Under the pieces are notes generated by a model. The model saw nothing but the letters and a program-made list of their open reading frames with translations. It ran no database searches and was not told where the DNA came from. From the IMG/VR virus record IMGVR_UViG_3300042290_000974, positions 1-41,208 of that record: a stretch of 41,208 bases of DNA. One strand, 5' to 3'. This document shows positions 1-7,811 of this stretch, in pieces (position 1 is the stretch's first letter; the number at the start of each line of letters is the position of its first letter). The translations under genes were made by a program, and so were the position numbers. The DNA comes from a virus.

Positions 1-363
1 TTACTTATCGTACTCCTTCGGTGTTTTAGCTTGAAGATACACCTCTCCATACGCTTCAAGCGTTCCAGATATGACTTGAAACTCTCTCTGTGATAAAGAG
101 TCGATATTCTTTAACTTTGCGTATACCTCTTTGTATTTTTCTTTGAAGTGGCTCTCTTTGTCTTCCTTGCTTGACCACTTTAAAGCATCAGCATACGGCT
201 TTACTTTACCTGAGAAATGATAAGCAGTAAGTATAGAGTACTTACCTTTCTTTCTAGCTGCGTTCTCTATCTTCTTTGCACCAGCAGCTCTCTTAGTTAC
301 GAACGTTGAAAACGCTTCTGTTAAATCACTTATAACCTTTTCAAAGAGAGCTGTAAATTCCAT
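1..363 (-). CDS. Hypothetical protein, possible virion-associated
   Basis: I do not recognise this 120-aa, Lys-rich, mostly helical protein. It has no signal peptide or membrane segment. The ATG lies 5 nt after a TAAATA box, the late-promoter arrangement of this genome, and there is no clear Shine-Dalgarno. Its stop codon is the first triplet of the window. Late-type expression suggests a virion or late-infection role, but nothing in the sequence proves it. Confidence 0.75.
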   Translation of the reverse strand: MEFTALFEKVISDLTEAFSTFVTKRAAGAKKIENAARKKGKYSILTAYHFSGKVKPYADALKWSSKEDKESHFKEKYKEVYAKLKNIDSLSQREFQVISGTLEAYGEVYLQAKTPKEYDK

Positions 364-368
364 ACTCT

Positions 369-376
369 TATTTATT
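369..376 (-). promoter_or_regulatory. T4-like late promoter (AATAAATA)
   Basis: TAAATA, 5 nt, ATG of the 120-aa gene at the window edge. Confidence 0.6.
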
Positions 377-515
377 CAAGACGCACGCGATAATACTCAG
401 CAAAATAGTCTCCTAACATGCTAAGCGCAAACACATCTAGATCGTTCGGGAGCTCATCTAGATAGTGAGCTCCCGTCCATTCACCATCTCGTCTATAGTA
501 ATCAATTCTAATCAT
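372..515 (-). CDS. Small hypothetical protein (47 aa)
   Basis: A short acidic ORF starting MIRIDYYRRDGEW. Its ATG overlaps the TGA of the RadA-like gene upstream (ATGA), typical of translational coupling in phage operons, and it ends inside the TAAATA box of the next gene. No family recognised. The tight packing on both sides is the main support for it being real. Confidence 0.6.
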   Translation of the reverse strand: MIRIDYYRRDGEWTGAHYLDELPNDLDVFALSMLGDYFAEYYRVRLE

Positions 516-1408
516 GCTGTCTTTTTCCAAACTGCTTGCTCACCACGGCCGTACTTCTTAAGCTTACCAGCATCAGTCAACTCTTTCAGCGCGAAGTAAG
601 CTTGCGAAGAAGTAAGATTAAGCGACTTCATGATACCGTTCTTGGTAATGTTTGGAGGGTCCATTGCCATAATTTTATTCTCTATAGATTTCTTACGAGC
701 CTTCTTAGAAGGCGCATGAGTAACTTCACGCTTACCAGAGAGCTGAAAGCCATGAGAGGTCATAGAAGCGCTATAGTCAAGCGTAGCACCGAAGCGGTTC
801 TTATAGAAGCTAATGACACGATCTTGCTCATCACCTTCATCGTCCATCATGATCTGAACATTAACATCGACAGCATGAGGCACTAGCGTAGAGCCCTTAA
901 GCTTACCGTCTTTAGTAAGATGCATAATAAAGAACAGCGCGCACTCGTTAGCTTTAGCAGCGTTAATGAGAGTAGTTACAGCATAGCGCTCGAGCTCAGC
1001 ATGATTAAGCTTGTTGCGAGTACTAAGAGCTTGGAACGAATCGATAACAAGCACATCGAGATCTTGCATAGCTTTAGCAAGGATATCAACATCAGTCTCG
1101 TTAGCGATCTGAACGCTCTTAACATTCAAACGTTTACAAGTAAACGCAAGCTGATATTGATTCTCTTCGCCTGAAGCATAGCCTACATCGTAGCCGTTAT
1201 TAGCTAGAGCCTCCATAAGCTGAAGCAGTAGAGTAGTCTTACCGCAACCAGCTTGAGCTGTAATAGTAAAGGCAGAGCCAGGAAGGATACCCTCACCGAA
1301 CATATCATCGAACTCTGCAACTCCAGTTTTCATTCGACGATAGAAAATGTCTGGAATTTGAATATCTGAAACTCTCGTAAACGCTGACTTTTCGATTCCT
1401 AATTTCAT
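512..1408 (-). CDS. RadA/Sms-like RecA-fold ATPase with C-terminal helix-turn-helix
   Basis: A 298-aa protein with a RecA/KaiC-type core: Walker A AGCGKTT at residues 53-59, Walker B DVLVIDS near 117-123, and an N-terminal TGVAEFDDMFGEGILPGS block typical of RadA/DnaB-like ATPases. It lacks the zinc finger and Lon-like domain of bacterial RadA. The last ~60 residues (IMKSLNLTSSQAYFALKEL) look like a winged helix. It probably acts on single-stranded DNA in recombination or replication; a helicase-like role is also possible. A strong GGAACT-N4-TATAAT promoter lies 28 nt upstream, and this gene is one of the few with a real leader and an AGGAG-like element. Confidence 0.8.
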   Translation of the reverse strand: MKLGIEKSAFTRVSDIQIPDIFYRRMKTGVAEFDDMFGEGILPGSAFTITAQAGCGKTTLLLQLMEALANNGYDVGYASGEENQYQLAFTCKRLNVKSVQIANETDVDILAKAMQDLDVLVIDSFQALSTRNKLNHAELERYAVTTLINAAKANECALFFIMHLTKDGKLKGSTLVPHAVDVNVQIMMDDEGDEQDRVISFYKNRFGATLDYSASMTSHGFQLSGKREVTHAPSKKARKKSIENKIMAMDPPNITKNGIMKSLNLTSSQAYFALKELTDAGKLKKYGRGEQAVWKKTA

Positions 1409-1436
1409 TTGTTTGTTTGGTTATTGATTACTCCTA

Positions 1437-1452
1437 ATTATAAGATAGTTCC
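1437..1452 (-). promoter_or_regulatory. Early-type promoter (GGAACT-N4-TATAAT)
   Basis: Exact match: GGAACT, ATCT, TATAAT. It lies 28 nt before the ATG of the RadA-like gene. Confidence 0.75.
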
Positions 1453-1455
1453 TTA

Positions 1456-1629
1456 TTAAGGCTTTGATCCAATTACGATCTTTGACGAGTAATCCCTACC
1501 TTCATAAGTAAAGTGCATCACATCACCGTAAGGACTCTCTTCAATATCGAGAAACTCAGTTTCATCGACATTTACCCAACCGTATTCCTTATCTGCATAT
1601 ACCCAGAAAGGGGCACCTGTATTAATCAT
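1456..1629 (-). CDS. Small hypothetical protein (57 aa)
   Basis: An acidic ORF starting MINTGAPFWVYADKEYGW. It has its own promoter-like box (GGAACT-ATCT-TACTAT) ending 6 nt before the ATG, and its 3' end reaches the promoter of the next gene. No family recognised; compact and soluble, with no membrane segment. Confidence 0.65.
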   Translation of the reverse strand: MINTGAPFWVYADKEYGWVNVDETEFLDIEESPYGDVMHFTYEGRDYSSKIVIGSKP

Positions 1630-1635
1630 GCTTTT

Positions 1636-1651
1636 ATAGTAAGATAGTTCC
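1636..1651 (-). promoter_or_regulatory. Early-type promoter (GGAACT-N4-TACTAT)
   Basis: GGAACT, ATCT, TACTAT, then exactly 6 nt to the ATG of the 57-aa gene, so predicted +1 coincides with the start codon. Confidence 0.65.
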
Positions 1652-1930
1652 CTAACTGTTTACTTCTGCGTCTAATTTTTTATACCAATCATCTGCATAT
1701 GCATAGTATGCTTCCATCGCATAATCTCCCGTGGAGTAATCACTTATACGTTCAGTAATTGCGATATCGTCTGAATTACTGTATATTTGCTTCAGAGTCT
1801 TTTCTTTAATATATTCTAACACACAATCGAGAACTTCAAGAATTTCCATACCACCTATGGGTTCTTTTTGAGAGTGTTCCTTGGTAATATTATAAATTAA
1901 ATTAATAGCTCGATCATACTTATCTTTCAT
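1652..1930 (-). CDS. Hypothetical protein (92 aa)
   Basis: A helical acidic protein of unknown family starting MKDKYDRAINLIYNITKEH. A longer reading exists from a GTG at 1966, but the promoter-like box at 1938-1953 lies inside that extension and ends 7 nt before the ATG at 1930, so the ATG start is preferred. Confidence 0.65.
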   Translation of the reverse strand: MKDKYDRAINLIYNITKEHSQKEPIGGMEILEVLDCVLEYIKEKTLKQIYSNSDDIAITERISDYSTGDYAMEAYYAYADDWYKKLDAEVNS

Positions 1931-1937
1931 TCCTTTT

Positions 1938-1953
1938 ATTGTTAAGAGGTTCC
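1938..1953 (-). promoter_or_regulatory. Early-type promoter, weaker match
   Basis: GGAACC, TCTT, AACAAT, then 7 nt to ATG. It has one mismatch in the upstream box and two in the -10. Confidence 0.5.
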
Positions 1954-1969
1954 TTGAACTTAACACACC

Positions 1970-2212
1970 CTACCGCCAAAACAATTCTTGCCTCATTATA
2001 TAATTGTCACTTTTGGTTACTTTAATTTCAAAGCCATTTTCTTCCAAGGTGTTTTTTACTGAATCAACAAGAACTAGTCCTGTGATATCAGCAAAAAACT
2101 CACCCTTACTCGAAGCACTACGCACAATAAAATCAATCTTTTTTAGAGTCTCTTCTGATCTAGTAGAGAGTATCTCTAATGCAATCTTTTTTGCTTCCTG
2201 TGCTGTAATCAT
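1970..2212 (-). CDS. Hypothetical protein (80 aa)
   Basis: Unknown family. The N-terminus MITAQEAKKIALEIL resembles the helical start of many small phage proteins, followed by an alpha/beta segment. A promoter-like box ends 5 nt before the ATG, and there is no Shine-Dalgarno. Confidence 0.65.
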   Translation of the reverse strand: MITAQEAKKIALEILSTRSEETLKKIDFIVRSASSKGEFFADITGLVLVDSVKNTLEENGFEIKVTKSDNYIMRQELFWR

Positions 2213-2217
2213 ACACT

Positions 2218-2233
2218 ATTGTAAGATAGTGCT
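2218..2233 (-). promoter_or_regulatory. Early-type promoter, diverged upstream box
   Basis: AGCACT, ATCT, TACAAT, 5 nt to ATG. The upstream box differs from GGAACT at two positions, while spacing and -10 are kept. Confidence 0.5.
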
Positions 2234-2248
2234 AATAAAGTGCAACAC

Positions 2249-2749
2249 TTAAAATTTATTCGTCTTGTATAACATATCGGCATCGCCGAAGGTGTCAGCT
2301 ACATCCACATCACCTTTTGCTGTTGCGGTATTAGCTTTGTTTATAAGTTCTTGAGGATCAGCAGGCTTACCATCTGCAAACCAAAACTCATTACCTTCAC
2401 CGCCATTTTCAAAGATTACAGCAGGTCCGTAGAGATTGTGAAGAACATCGTTTTCGGTGTCAGAGATTTTCTTAGTAGTGAACATAACAATATTGTTAGA
2501 CCCTAACAAGCTCTTGAAGTCCTCTGCTCCTCCATCGTCGAAGGTTGCTGTGGAGTTAATAGCTCCTTGCTTGGTGAAGTGGTTAACTCTTAGTTTTTCA
2601 GGTCCATAAGAATAGAGAGCAGAAGCATCACCTCCTGTGTTTGATGTGTTGGCTGTGGACTCCATTAATGTATTGAAATAAGCCGATCCTGCCTTCTCCA
2701 TAACCATTCTAAAAACGTCGTTAATTGAATTAATATCTTTTCTATTCAT
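2249..2749 (-). CDS. Hypothetical late protein (166 aa)
   Basis: No recognised domain. It starts MNRKDINSINDVFRMVMEK and continues Gly/Asn/Asp-rich without membrane segments. A TAAATA box lies 5 nt before the ATG, so late expression is likely. It is the last gene of the MoxR/metallopeptidase/VWA cluster and may be a substrate or partner of that system; that role is inferred from position only. Confidence 0.7.
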   Translation of the reverse strand: MNRKDINSINDVFRMVMEKAGSAYFNTLMESTANTSNTGGDASALYSYGPEKLRVNHFTKQGAINSTATFDDGGAEDFKSLLGSNNIVMFTTKKISDTENDVLHNLYGPAVIFENGGEGNEFWFADGKPADPQELINKANTATAKGDVDVADTFGDADMLYKTNKF

Positions 2750-2754
2750 ACTAT

Positions 2755-2762
2755 TATTTATT
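2755..2762 (-). promoter_or_regulatory. T4-like late promoter (AATAAATA)
   Basis: TAAATA followed by 5 nt and ATG of the 166-aa gene. Confidence 0.6.
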
Positions 2763-3744
2763 ATAGATTACTATTTATTTGATAAATATCCACTTCTTTC
2801 CCTGCTGGTCTTTGTTTTTTAACATATGATAAAAAATCTGCTGCAAGACCGGAAGAGTGTGGATTACCATCAATTAGAAATATGTGCTTCAGTGGAGGTA
2901 ATTTAAAGGGCTTCCAAGCCTCCTCACCATCAGTAAGAAAAATAGCTCCTTTATATTTCTCAATACCTTTTATTTTAGAGATATACTCTGCAACGTTACT
3001 AAAGTAATTACCACCTGTTGTGTCTATATTTTTCTTTAACCAGTTCGAGAGCTCCATACCTTTTGCTTCCGTAGGGGTGAAATCTTTCTCTCTGTATACG
3101 TTATCAGTATATAAGATTATTTTAATATATAGATTGTTGTGTTTAAATTGTTCTGAAATACGTTGTGCAGTACCTAAGAACTTAGCTATCATTCCTGGTG
3201 TAATAGAGCCGGAAGTATCTAGCGCTAGAATAAAATTATTAAGCTGTTTTTTAACTACACGCCCTGGCGGAGTATAAGACGAAGCTGCATACCTTCTAAT
3301 AGGGTTAGTATGTGACCTCGGCCCTGTCTTTGTAGATAAACTAAAGAGCTCTTTAAGTACATCTTTATAATTTCTTCTATCTAAATCTAATGATGTAGGT
3401 AGCGGTGACTTAGCACTTGTACCTTGAGCATTGGCCTGTTGTCTTTCAATTTCACGAACAGCTTCTTTTGATATTTCTTTTGTATCTTTTAATGGAGTTT
3501 TTCTATCATTTTGCTTATCTGAACCTTCAAGAACATCATGATCTTTGTCACCATCAACCATCTCATCGTGAGAGTTAATTTTCTCTATTTTGTCTTTTGC
3601 TGACCTTCCTTTACCGTCACCTGGTTGCTCTTCCTTATCAGATCGCGCTATATGAATATTATTATCCGGCTTATCACCAGGTTTACCAGGCTTGCCTTTG
3701 TTAGCTGACACTACTCTATCTAATTGTTCTAAAGGAATTCTCAT
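2761..3744 (-). CDS. VWA-domain protein, DUF2201-type
   Basis: A 327-aa protein. The first ~115 residues are charged and probably disordered (Lys/Asp/Gly-rich). The C-terminal ~160 residues form a von Willebrand A-like domain with the metal-ion site DTSGS at 176-180 and a second acidic strand IFLTDGEEAW. This is the VWA half of the DUF2201 pair; the metallopeptidase half is the next gene upstream, whose stop overlaps this ATG (TAATG). In bacteria such proteins work with MoxR AAA ATPases in chaperone-like or metal-insertion roles. The phage function is unknown. Confidence 0.8.
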   Translation of the reverse strand: MRIPLEQLDRVVSANKGKPGKPGDKPDNNIHIARSDKEEQPGDGKGRSAKDKIEKINSHDEMVDGDKDHDVLEGSDKQNDRKTPLKDTKEISKEAVREIERQQANAQGTSAKSPLPTSLDLDRRNYKDVLKELFSLSTKTGPRSHTNPIRRYAASSYTPPGRVVKKQLNNFILALDTSGSITPGMIAKFLGTAQRISEQFKHNNLYIKIILYTDNVYREKDFTPTEAKGMELSNWLKKNIDTTGGNYFSNVAEYISKIKGIEKYKGAIFLTDGEEAWKPFKLPPLKHIFLIDGNPHSSGLAADFLSYVKKQRPAGKEVDIYQINSNL

Positions 3745-4637
3745 TATTTATTAATTTTTCTATATGCTTCTTCTTTACTTATTTGCTTGATAACTGCTTC
3801 ACCATCTTTAATATCAACAATCTCACCGAAAACGTCTTTACCTTTTTGTTTTGCAATATCACCAACTCTCAGTGGTCTGCTCTTACCGCTCTCTCCGTCG
3901 CCTCCTTCAGGATCTCCTCCACCATCATCATCATCATCGCTATCACCATCATAAATGTTTATTTTAGGTATGTTTCTAGCTATTTCTGCGTATATCATCT
4001 CTGCTGACTTAGATCGTATTACATAATCTCTACCTGCAAAGTTCGCTATTCCGTCTTTATTCGTGGTCAGGCCTACCTCCCTACCATTAATCATAGGTGG
4101 TTGTATGTTCCATTTCCATTTAAGCTGATCATTCATTTCAAAATCAGTAGCAATATTCCATAGAGAATGTTTTCCGCCTCCCCCATCCACAATTATCATT
4201 GTTCTGTCTTGCTGTCTTTCGAATGTTCTATTTACAACATGATATACTTCATGAGCTACTAAAAATGTAAATGCATCATAACCTGTACCGCCTTGATCTT
4301 CTTGCCCTTCAAGAATATCTCTAATAAATTTTGGATTAAAATATAAATTTCTATATTGATCTACCGCTGCAGTTTGTATATCACTATCCGGAGCAACTAT
4401 CCGTATAGGCATACTTTTAAGCATATGCCAGAAGTAAGGACTAGCAGTAAATAAATGCCTCTTAATCATTATAATCATACCCTCTACCTCTTCCTTTGTA
4501 GGTAGAGAGGAATCTTCCTCATCGTTACTTACCTCAGTAGGTCTAGGTACATCATTTATGATTTTAGTATGCACCAATTTATCGTAGTTATCAACTTCTT
4601 CTAGAAAACTTTTATAAGCTTTGTTAAATAGATTCAT
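3744..4637 (-). CDS. Putative metallopeptidase, DUF2201 N-terminal type
   Basis: A 297-aa protein with a zincin motif HEVYH at 129-133 in a helix FTFLVAHEVYHVV, and a following IATDFEMNDQL segment that could supply further ligands. This layout matches the putative metallopeptidase domain normally fused to or paired with a VWA domain. The C-terminus has an Asp/Gly-rich linker and a small basic tail. The N-terminus (NLFNKAYKSFLEEVDNYDK) resembles a T4 capsid-targeting peptide. It sits between the MoxR ATPase and the VWA gene with 1-nt spacing, implying a stoichiometric complex. Confidence 0.75.
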   Translation of the reverse strand: MNLFNKAYKSFLEEVDNYDKLVHTKIINDVPRPTEVSNDEEDSSLPTKEEVEGMIIMIKRHLFTASPYFWHMLKSMPIRIVAPDSDIQTAAVDQYRNLYFNPKFIRDILEGQEDQGGTGYDAFTFLVAHEVYHVVNRTFERQQDRTMIIVDGGGGKHSLWNIATDFEMNDQLKWKWNIQPPMINGREVGLTTNKDGIANFAGRDYVIRSKSAEMIYAEIARNIPKINIYDGDSDDDDDGGGDPEGGDGESGKSRPLRVGDIAKQKGKDVFGEIVDIKDGEAVIKQISKEEAYRKINK

Positions 4638-4638
4638 A

Positions 4639-6420
4639 TTATAGTTTTTTAGCTAATTTATCTTGAACTGCGAAAAGACCTTCAAGTGTATCGTTAAGAG
4701 ATGGTACATCAATGCCGATAGGACTTGTAGCTTGATCCTCTGCCTCTTCTTCATTTTCACTAGGGACATTAGAATAGTTAGATTGACTGTCTTTCTTAAG
4801 TCTATTGAGAGACTTTTCAGCGGCTTGGATCTTACCATTTAACTCAGCAGCTGTAGTTGAAATAAAGGTTTTAATCTTTTGTTTGTCTTCAGGTGTAGCG
4901 TTTTGTGTAATAGCAACTTGCATTATAGGCCATGCTTCAACACCATTTAGAAGTGCACCTTTTAGGTAAGAATAAACAATTGCAGCATTTTGCTGTTGCT
5001 TACCTACTCTCATTGCTTCTATCGCATTAAAGAATGACATTGCATAATCGTTATATGCTTGTATATCAACTTCTTTTGGATCAGGCTTAGGAAGAGTGCC
5101 CTTTTTCATATCTGTATTAAGCAGAGCGCCTGAAGTTAAATACCTATCATAGCCAAATGCTGTTACATATTCTCCTACAAAACCATTTATCCTATCTTGT
5201 AATATAGATAGATTTAAAAATAGATCTTTAGTTTCCACACCTTGTGGATTTTCTTTATCTTTTGTTACAAAATATTTTTCAGGCGCTTTAAGCATTTGAT
5301 CTATATTAGCACCTTGATATCTACGAACGTAATACATAAACTCAGAAGCCCATGGTACGTTAATATCGCCTCTCGCAGCTTCTTCAATTAGAGAAATAAA
5401 TTTGTTTGTAGGTTTGCCCTGCTTTGCTCTTTCTTGAAATTCTTTTTGTAAAGCGAATATAGAATCAGAAAGCTTTTCAAAGTTTCTAGGGTTAGGATCA
5501 CCTGTACGAACATTATCATCATCCTCATAAGAGAAATATGTGTCAATTTGATCTGGGTATGATGAATATTTGAAGTTTAAGAATTTAATTATTAACGGGT
5601 GATAGACTTGCCTTGTAGTTCCAAGTTCTGTTTTCGAAAACGTCTTAGCAAACTCACTCCATTTTTCAAAAGTAACGTCAAAATAAACAGTTGATACGCG
5701 GTTAACCAAAGCTTTATTTAAATCATTGGTACCTGCAAACTTTGCTCCTAGGTTACCTGCTGCATGTACTGCCCAAAAATCCGAGTTACTTATACCTTGC
5801 TCTGCTATAGAACGCTCTCCAAAGTGCAAGAGAGGATACATAGCATTTTGTGTCTCTGGGCTAGCTTGGTTAATTTCATCTAAGAACAACATACCTGCAG
5901 AATTCTCCATTGTAAGCATCTTTATCCATAGCATGTTTAATGCTTCTGCAGTACCTTTTATTGTCTCACTAGGCTTTGGAATGCCTTTAAACTCAAACGC
6001 TTCATAGGCACCTGCACGAATATCGATGAAACAGTAGTATTTTTCTGGGTTATTAAATTTTTCAAGTAACTCATCTTTAGATCTAGAATACAATCTATTA
6101 AAATCAACAAACTCTCTACCTACTGCTTTAGCAACATCTTGCGCTGTCTTCTTAACTATAGCTGATTTACCCACACCTGGTCTTCCATATATAACTACAG
6201 ATTGGTTGAGAGTTCCAGGTCCTTTACCAGACTTACGAAATAGGTAATCATCTAGTGTATCAACGTCGAGCAGATGTATCTCATATTTGTCACCAAACGA
6301 CTTAGTAGGTAACTCTTGCATATCCTGGGGACCAAACTCTCCAAAGTCTACCGATGAATCAGCTCTACTAGGACCTCTCGCTTCTGTTATGAATTCTAAA
6401 TAACGTTTAGTGTACGACAT
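4639..6420 (-). CDS. MoxR-family AAA+ ATPase
   Basis: A 593-aa protein. Walker A GRPGVGKS at 79-86, Walker B MLFLDEIN near 177-184, then sensor-1 (HAAGN) and an arginine-finger region (NKALVNRVS), the order expected for MoxR-type AAA+ proteins. It is longer than usual for MoxR because of an extra helical C-terminal half ending in an acidic tail. The first residues (RYLEFITEARG) look like a T4 capsid-targeting sequence. A GACTAAATA late box lies 5 nt before the ATG. It heads the cassette with the metallopeptidase and VWA genes. Confidence 0.85.
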   Translation of the reverse strand: MSYTKRYLEFITEARGPSRADSSVDFGEFGPQDMQELPTKSFGDKYEIHLLDVDTLDDYLFRKSGKGPGTLNQSVVIYGRPGVGKSAIVKKTAQDVAKAVGREFVDFNRLYSRSKDELLEKFNNPEKYYCFIDIRAGAYEAFEFKGIPKPSETIKGTAEALNMLWIKMLTMENSAGMLFLDEINQASPETQNAMYPLLHFGERSIAEQGISNSDFWAVHAAGNLGAKFAGTNDLNKALVNRVSTVYFDVTFEKWSEFAKTFSKTELGTTRQVYHPLIIKFLNFKYSSYPDQIDTYFSYEDDDNVRTGDPNPRNFEKLSDSIFALQKEFQERAKQGKPTNKFISLIEEAARGDINVPWASEFMYYVRRYQGANIDQMLKAPEKYFVTKDKENPQGVETKDLFLNLSILQDRINGFVGEYVTAFGYDRYLTSGALLNTDMKKGTLPKPDPKEVDIQAYNDYAMSFFNAIEAMRVGKQQQNAAIVYSYLKGALLNGVEAWPIMQVAITQNATPEDKQKIKTFISTTAAELNGKIQAAEKSLNRLKKDSQSNYSNVPSENEEEAEDQATSPIGIDVPSLNDTLEGLFAVQDKLAKKL

Positions 6421-6425
6421 ACAGT

Positions 6426-6434
6426 TATTTAGTC
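6426..6434 (-). promoter_or_regulatory. T4-like late promoter (GACTAAATA)
   Basis: TAAATA followed by 5 nt and the ATG of the MoxR-family gene. Confidence 0.65.
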
Positions 6435-6438
6435 TATA

Positions 6439-6906
6439 TCAATTAAAAACAACATGAGAAAGTAACTCTGCCCTAACATTTGCTTCAACTTCCCATGGAA
6501 GACCGTTATAAATATCGAGAGATGATGTGTCTATCAGCATCTTTTTACCATTCCACTTAAAATGCATACTACCGGCATCCTTTAACCTACCCTGATAAAA
6601 CTGCTCAATATGAACTAGCTCATGAATCATTGTGTTTTTGAATGTAGCTAGATCCTGACGCACATCAACCTCTACAACATATTGCCTACTCTCTGAAAAT
6701 ACATTAGGTTTCACGTAGTAAGCTCTACCATAAGCATCTCTAACCGGTCTAAAGACAATGTTGAGATTTCTAGGCAGTTTTATAAACTGCCTAATATCAC
6801 TAAAACTATCCTTCAATACATCGATAAAAAAAAGAGCATTATCTAAGTGCTGCTTGTAATTACCGTAACGAACAGATGTCGCTAAGGTTATATTGGGTAA
6901 ACTCAT
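6439..6906 (-). CDS. Putative zinc metallopeptidase (HELVH)
   Basis: A 155-aa protein with HELVH at 95-99 within NTMIHELVHIEQF, as in SprT-like or related small zincins. A conserved Glu downstream (WEVEANVRAE) could be the third ligand. No signal peptide, so it would act in the cytoplasm or virion. Its ATG overlaps the stop of the 55-aa gene upstream (TAATG). It lies directly upstream of the MoxR cassette but has a separate late box between them. Confidence 0.7.
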   Translation of the reverse strand: MSLPNITLATSVRYGNYKQHLDNALFFIDVLKDSFSDIRQFIKLPRNLNIVFRPVRDAYGRAYYVKPNVFSESRQYVVEVDVRQDLATFKNTMIHELVHIEQFYQGRLKDAGSMHFKWNGKKMLIDTSSLDIYNGLPWEVEANVRAELLSHVVFN

Positions 6907-7073
6907 TATTGCTCTTCGATTGTAGGTACCCAGGTAATTCTTTCTACTTCTTCTACTTCAGGGTAATTCTCAAAAAACAAATCACGCGCTTCTGTTTTAT
7001 CTTCTGCGTTAATATGCGTTGTTAATCGTATTTGCGTTCTTGGATAAATATATTCAACAAGATAAGTTTTCAT
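6906..7073 (-). CDS. Small hypothetical protein (55 aa)
   Basis: Starts MKTYLVEYIYPRTQIRLTTH and reads as a small beta-alpha-beta protein with a conserved-looking DKTEARDLFFENYP helix. The stop overlaps the next ATG (TAATG). An exact GGAACT-N4-TATAAT promoter lies 10 nt upstream, and the leader contains AGG. Family unknown. Confidence 0.7.
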   Translation of the reverse strand: MKTYLVEYIYPRTQIRLTTHINAEDKTEARDLFFENYPEVEEVERITWVPTIEEQ

Positions 7074-7083
7074 ACCTATATAG

Positions 7084-7099
7084 ATTATATAGTAGTTCC
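7084..7099 (-). promoter_or_regulatory. Early-type promoter (GGAACT-N4-TATAAT)
   Basis: Exact match: GGAACT, ACTA, TATAAT, 10 nt before the 55-aa gene. It overlaps the last codons of the glycosyltransferase upstream. Confidence 0.7.
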
Positions 7100-7810
7100 A
7101 TTGCTCTCTATTTTCTGAACCTGTAATTGAGTTAAATCTTTTAGAGTTGTGTCTATACCATAGTTGAATTGCAAATGAAAATCACTCCAGCTTGACTCAA
7201 CATCAAGTATATCAGGATGCGGTCGGTTCTTTTTTACGTTAAAAAAATACTCTAACGACATTACGCCGTAATCATTTACCATAATATTTTTATAATCAAG
7301 TTTTGCTACTGTACCGCTTTTAAGCAAATGTTGCGTAGACTGCACATTCTCTATTACACTTGCTTTAGCAATCGATTTAATAAAGGGAGTACCGCAAATC
7401 TGAGTAAAGGCTGTTCGGACTTGTTTAGGCTGATAAATAATGCCCGGGTCACCAAGACGCTTGCACTGAATATTTATAACATCAAAAGTATGGTTTTCAG
7501 AAAGATAGTCACGAACTGTACCTTGTTTAGTATACCAATACTGTGTGATGTCACAAACAGCAAGCCAGTTTATATCGTTACGTACCTGCTCAAAAACCGC
7601 ATTGTAATTGTCAACCCGTTTCTGCATTTCTTTAACACTAAAAAGACTTATAACTTCTTTATATGGCTGTAATACAGAAATATAATCATCTTCACTATGA
7701 TTATCAATTAAGTAGAAATGATCTACACCTTGCATTAAATGGTGTTCCACCCACTCTCTTAATATAGTTGCCTCGTTTTTAAAAGTTGCTAAAATAGATA
7801 AAAAGTGCAT
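7085..7810 (-). CDS. Glycosyltransferase-like protein (GT2/GT92 type), DxD altered
   Basis: A 241-aa protein starting MHFLSILATFKNEATILREWVEHH, the signature opening of phage and bacterial Glyco_tranf_2-like/GT92 proteins. It is a clear paralogue of its upstream neighbour (same start, same LIDN-SxDDY block). Where the neighbour has the metal-binding CDIDEYW, this copy reads CDITQYW, so the acidic motif is damaged and catalysis is in doubt. A TTAAATA box lies close to the ATG. Confidence 0.75.
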   Translation of the reverse strand: MHFLSILATFKNEATILREWVEHHLMQGVDHFYLIDNHSEDDYISVLQPYKEVISLFSVKEMQKRVDNYNAVFEQVRNDINWLAVCDITQYWYTKQGTVRDYLSENHTFDVINIQCKRLGDPGIIYQPKQVRTAFTQICGTPFIKSIAKASVIENVQSTQHLLKSGTVAKLDYKNIMVNDYGVMSLEYFFNVKKNRPHPDILDVESSWSDFHLQFNYGIDTTLKDLTQLQVQKIESNGTTI

Positions 7811-7811
7811 A

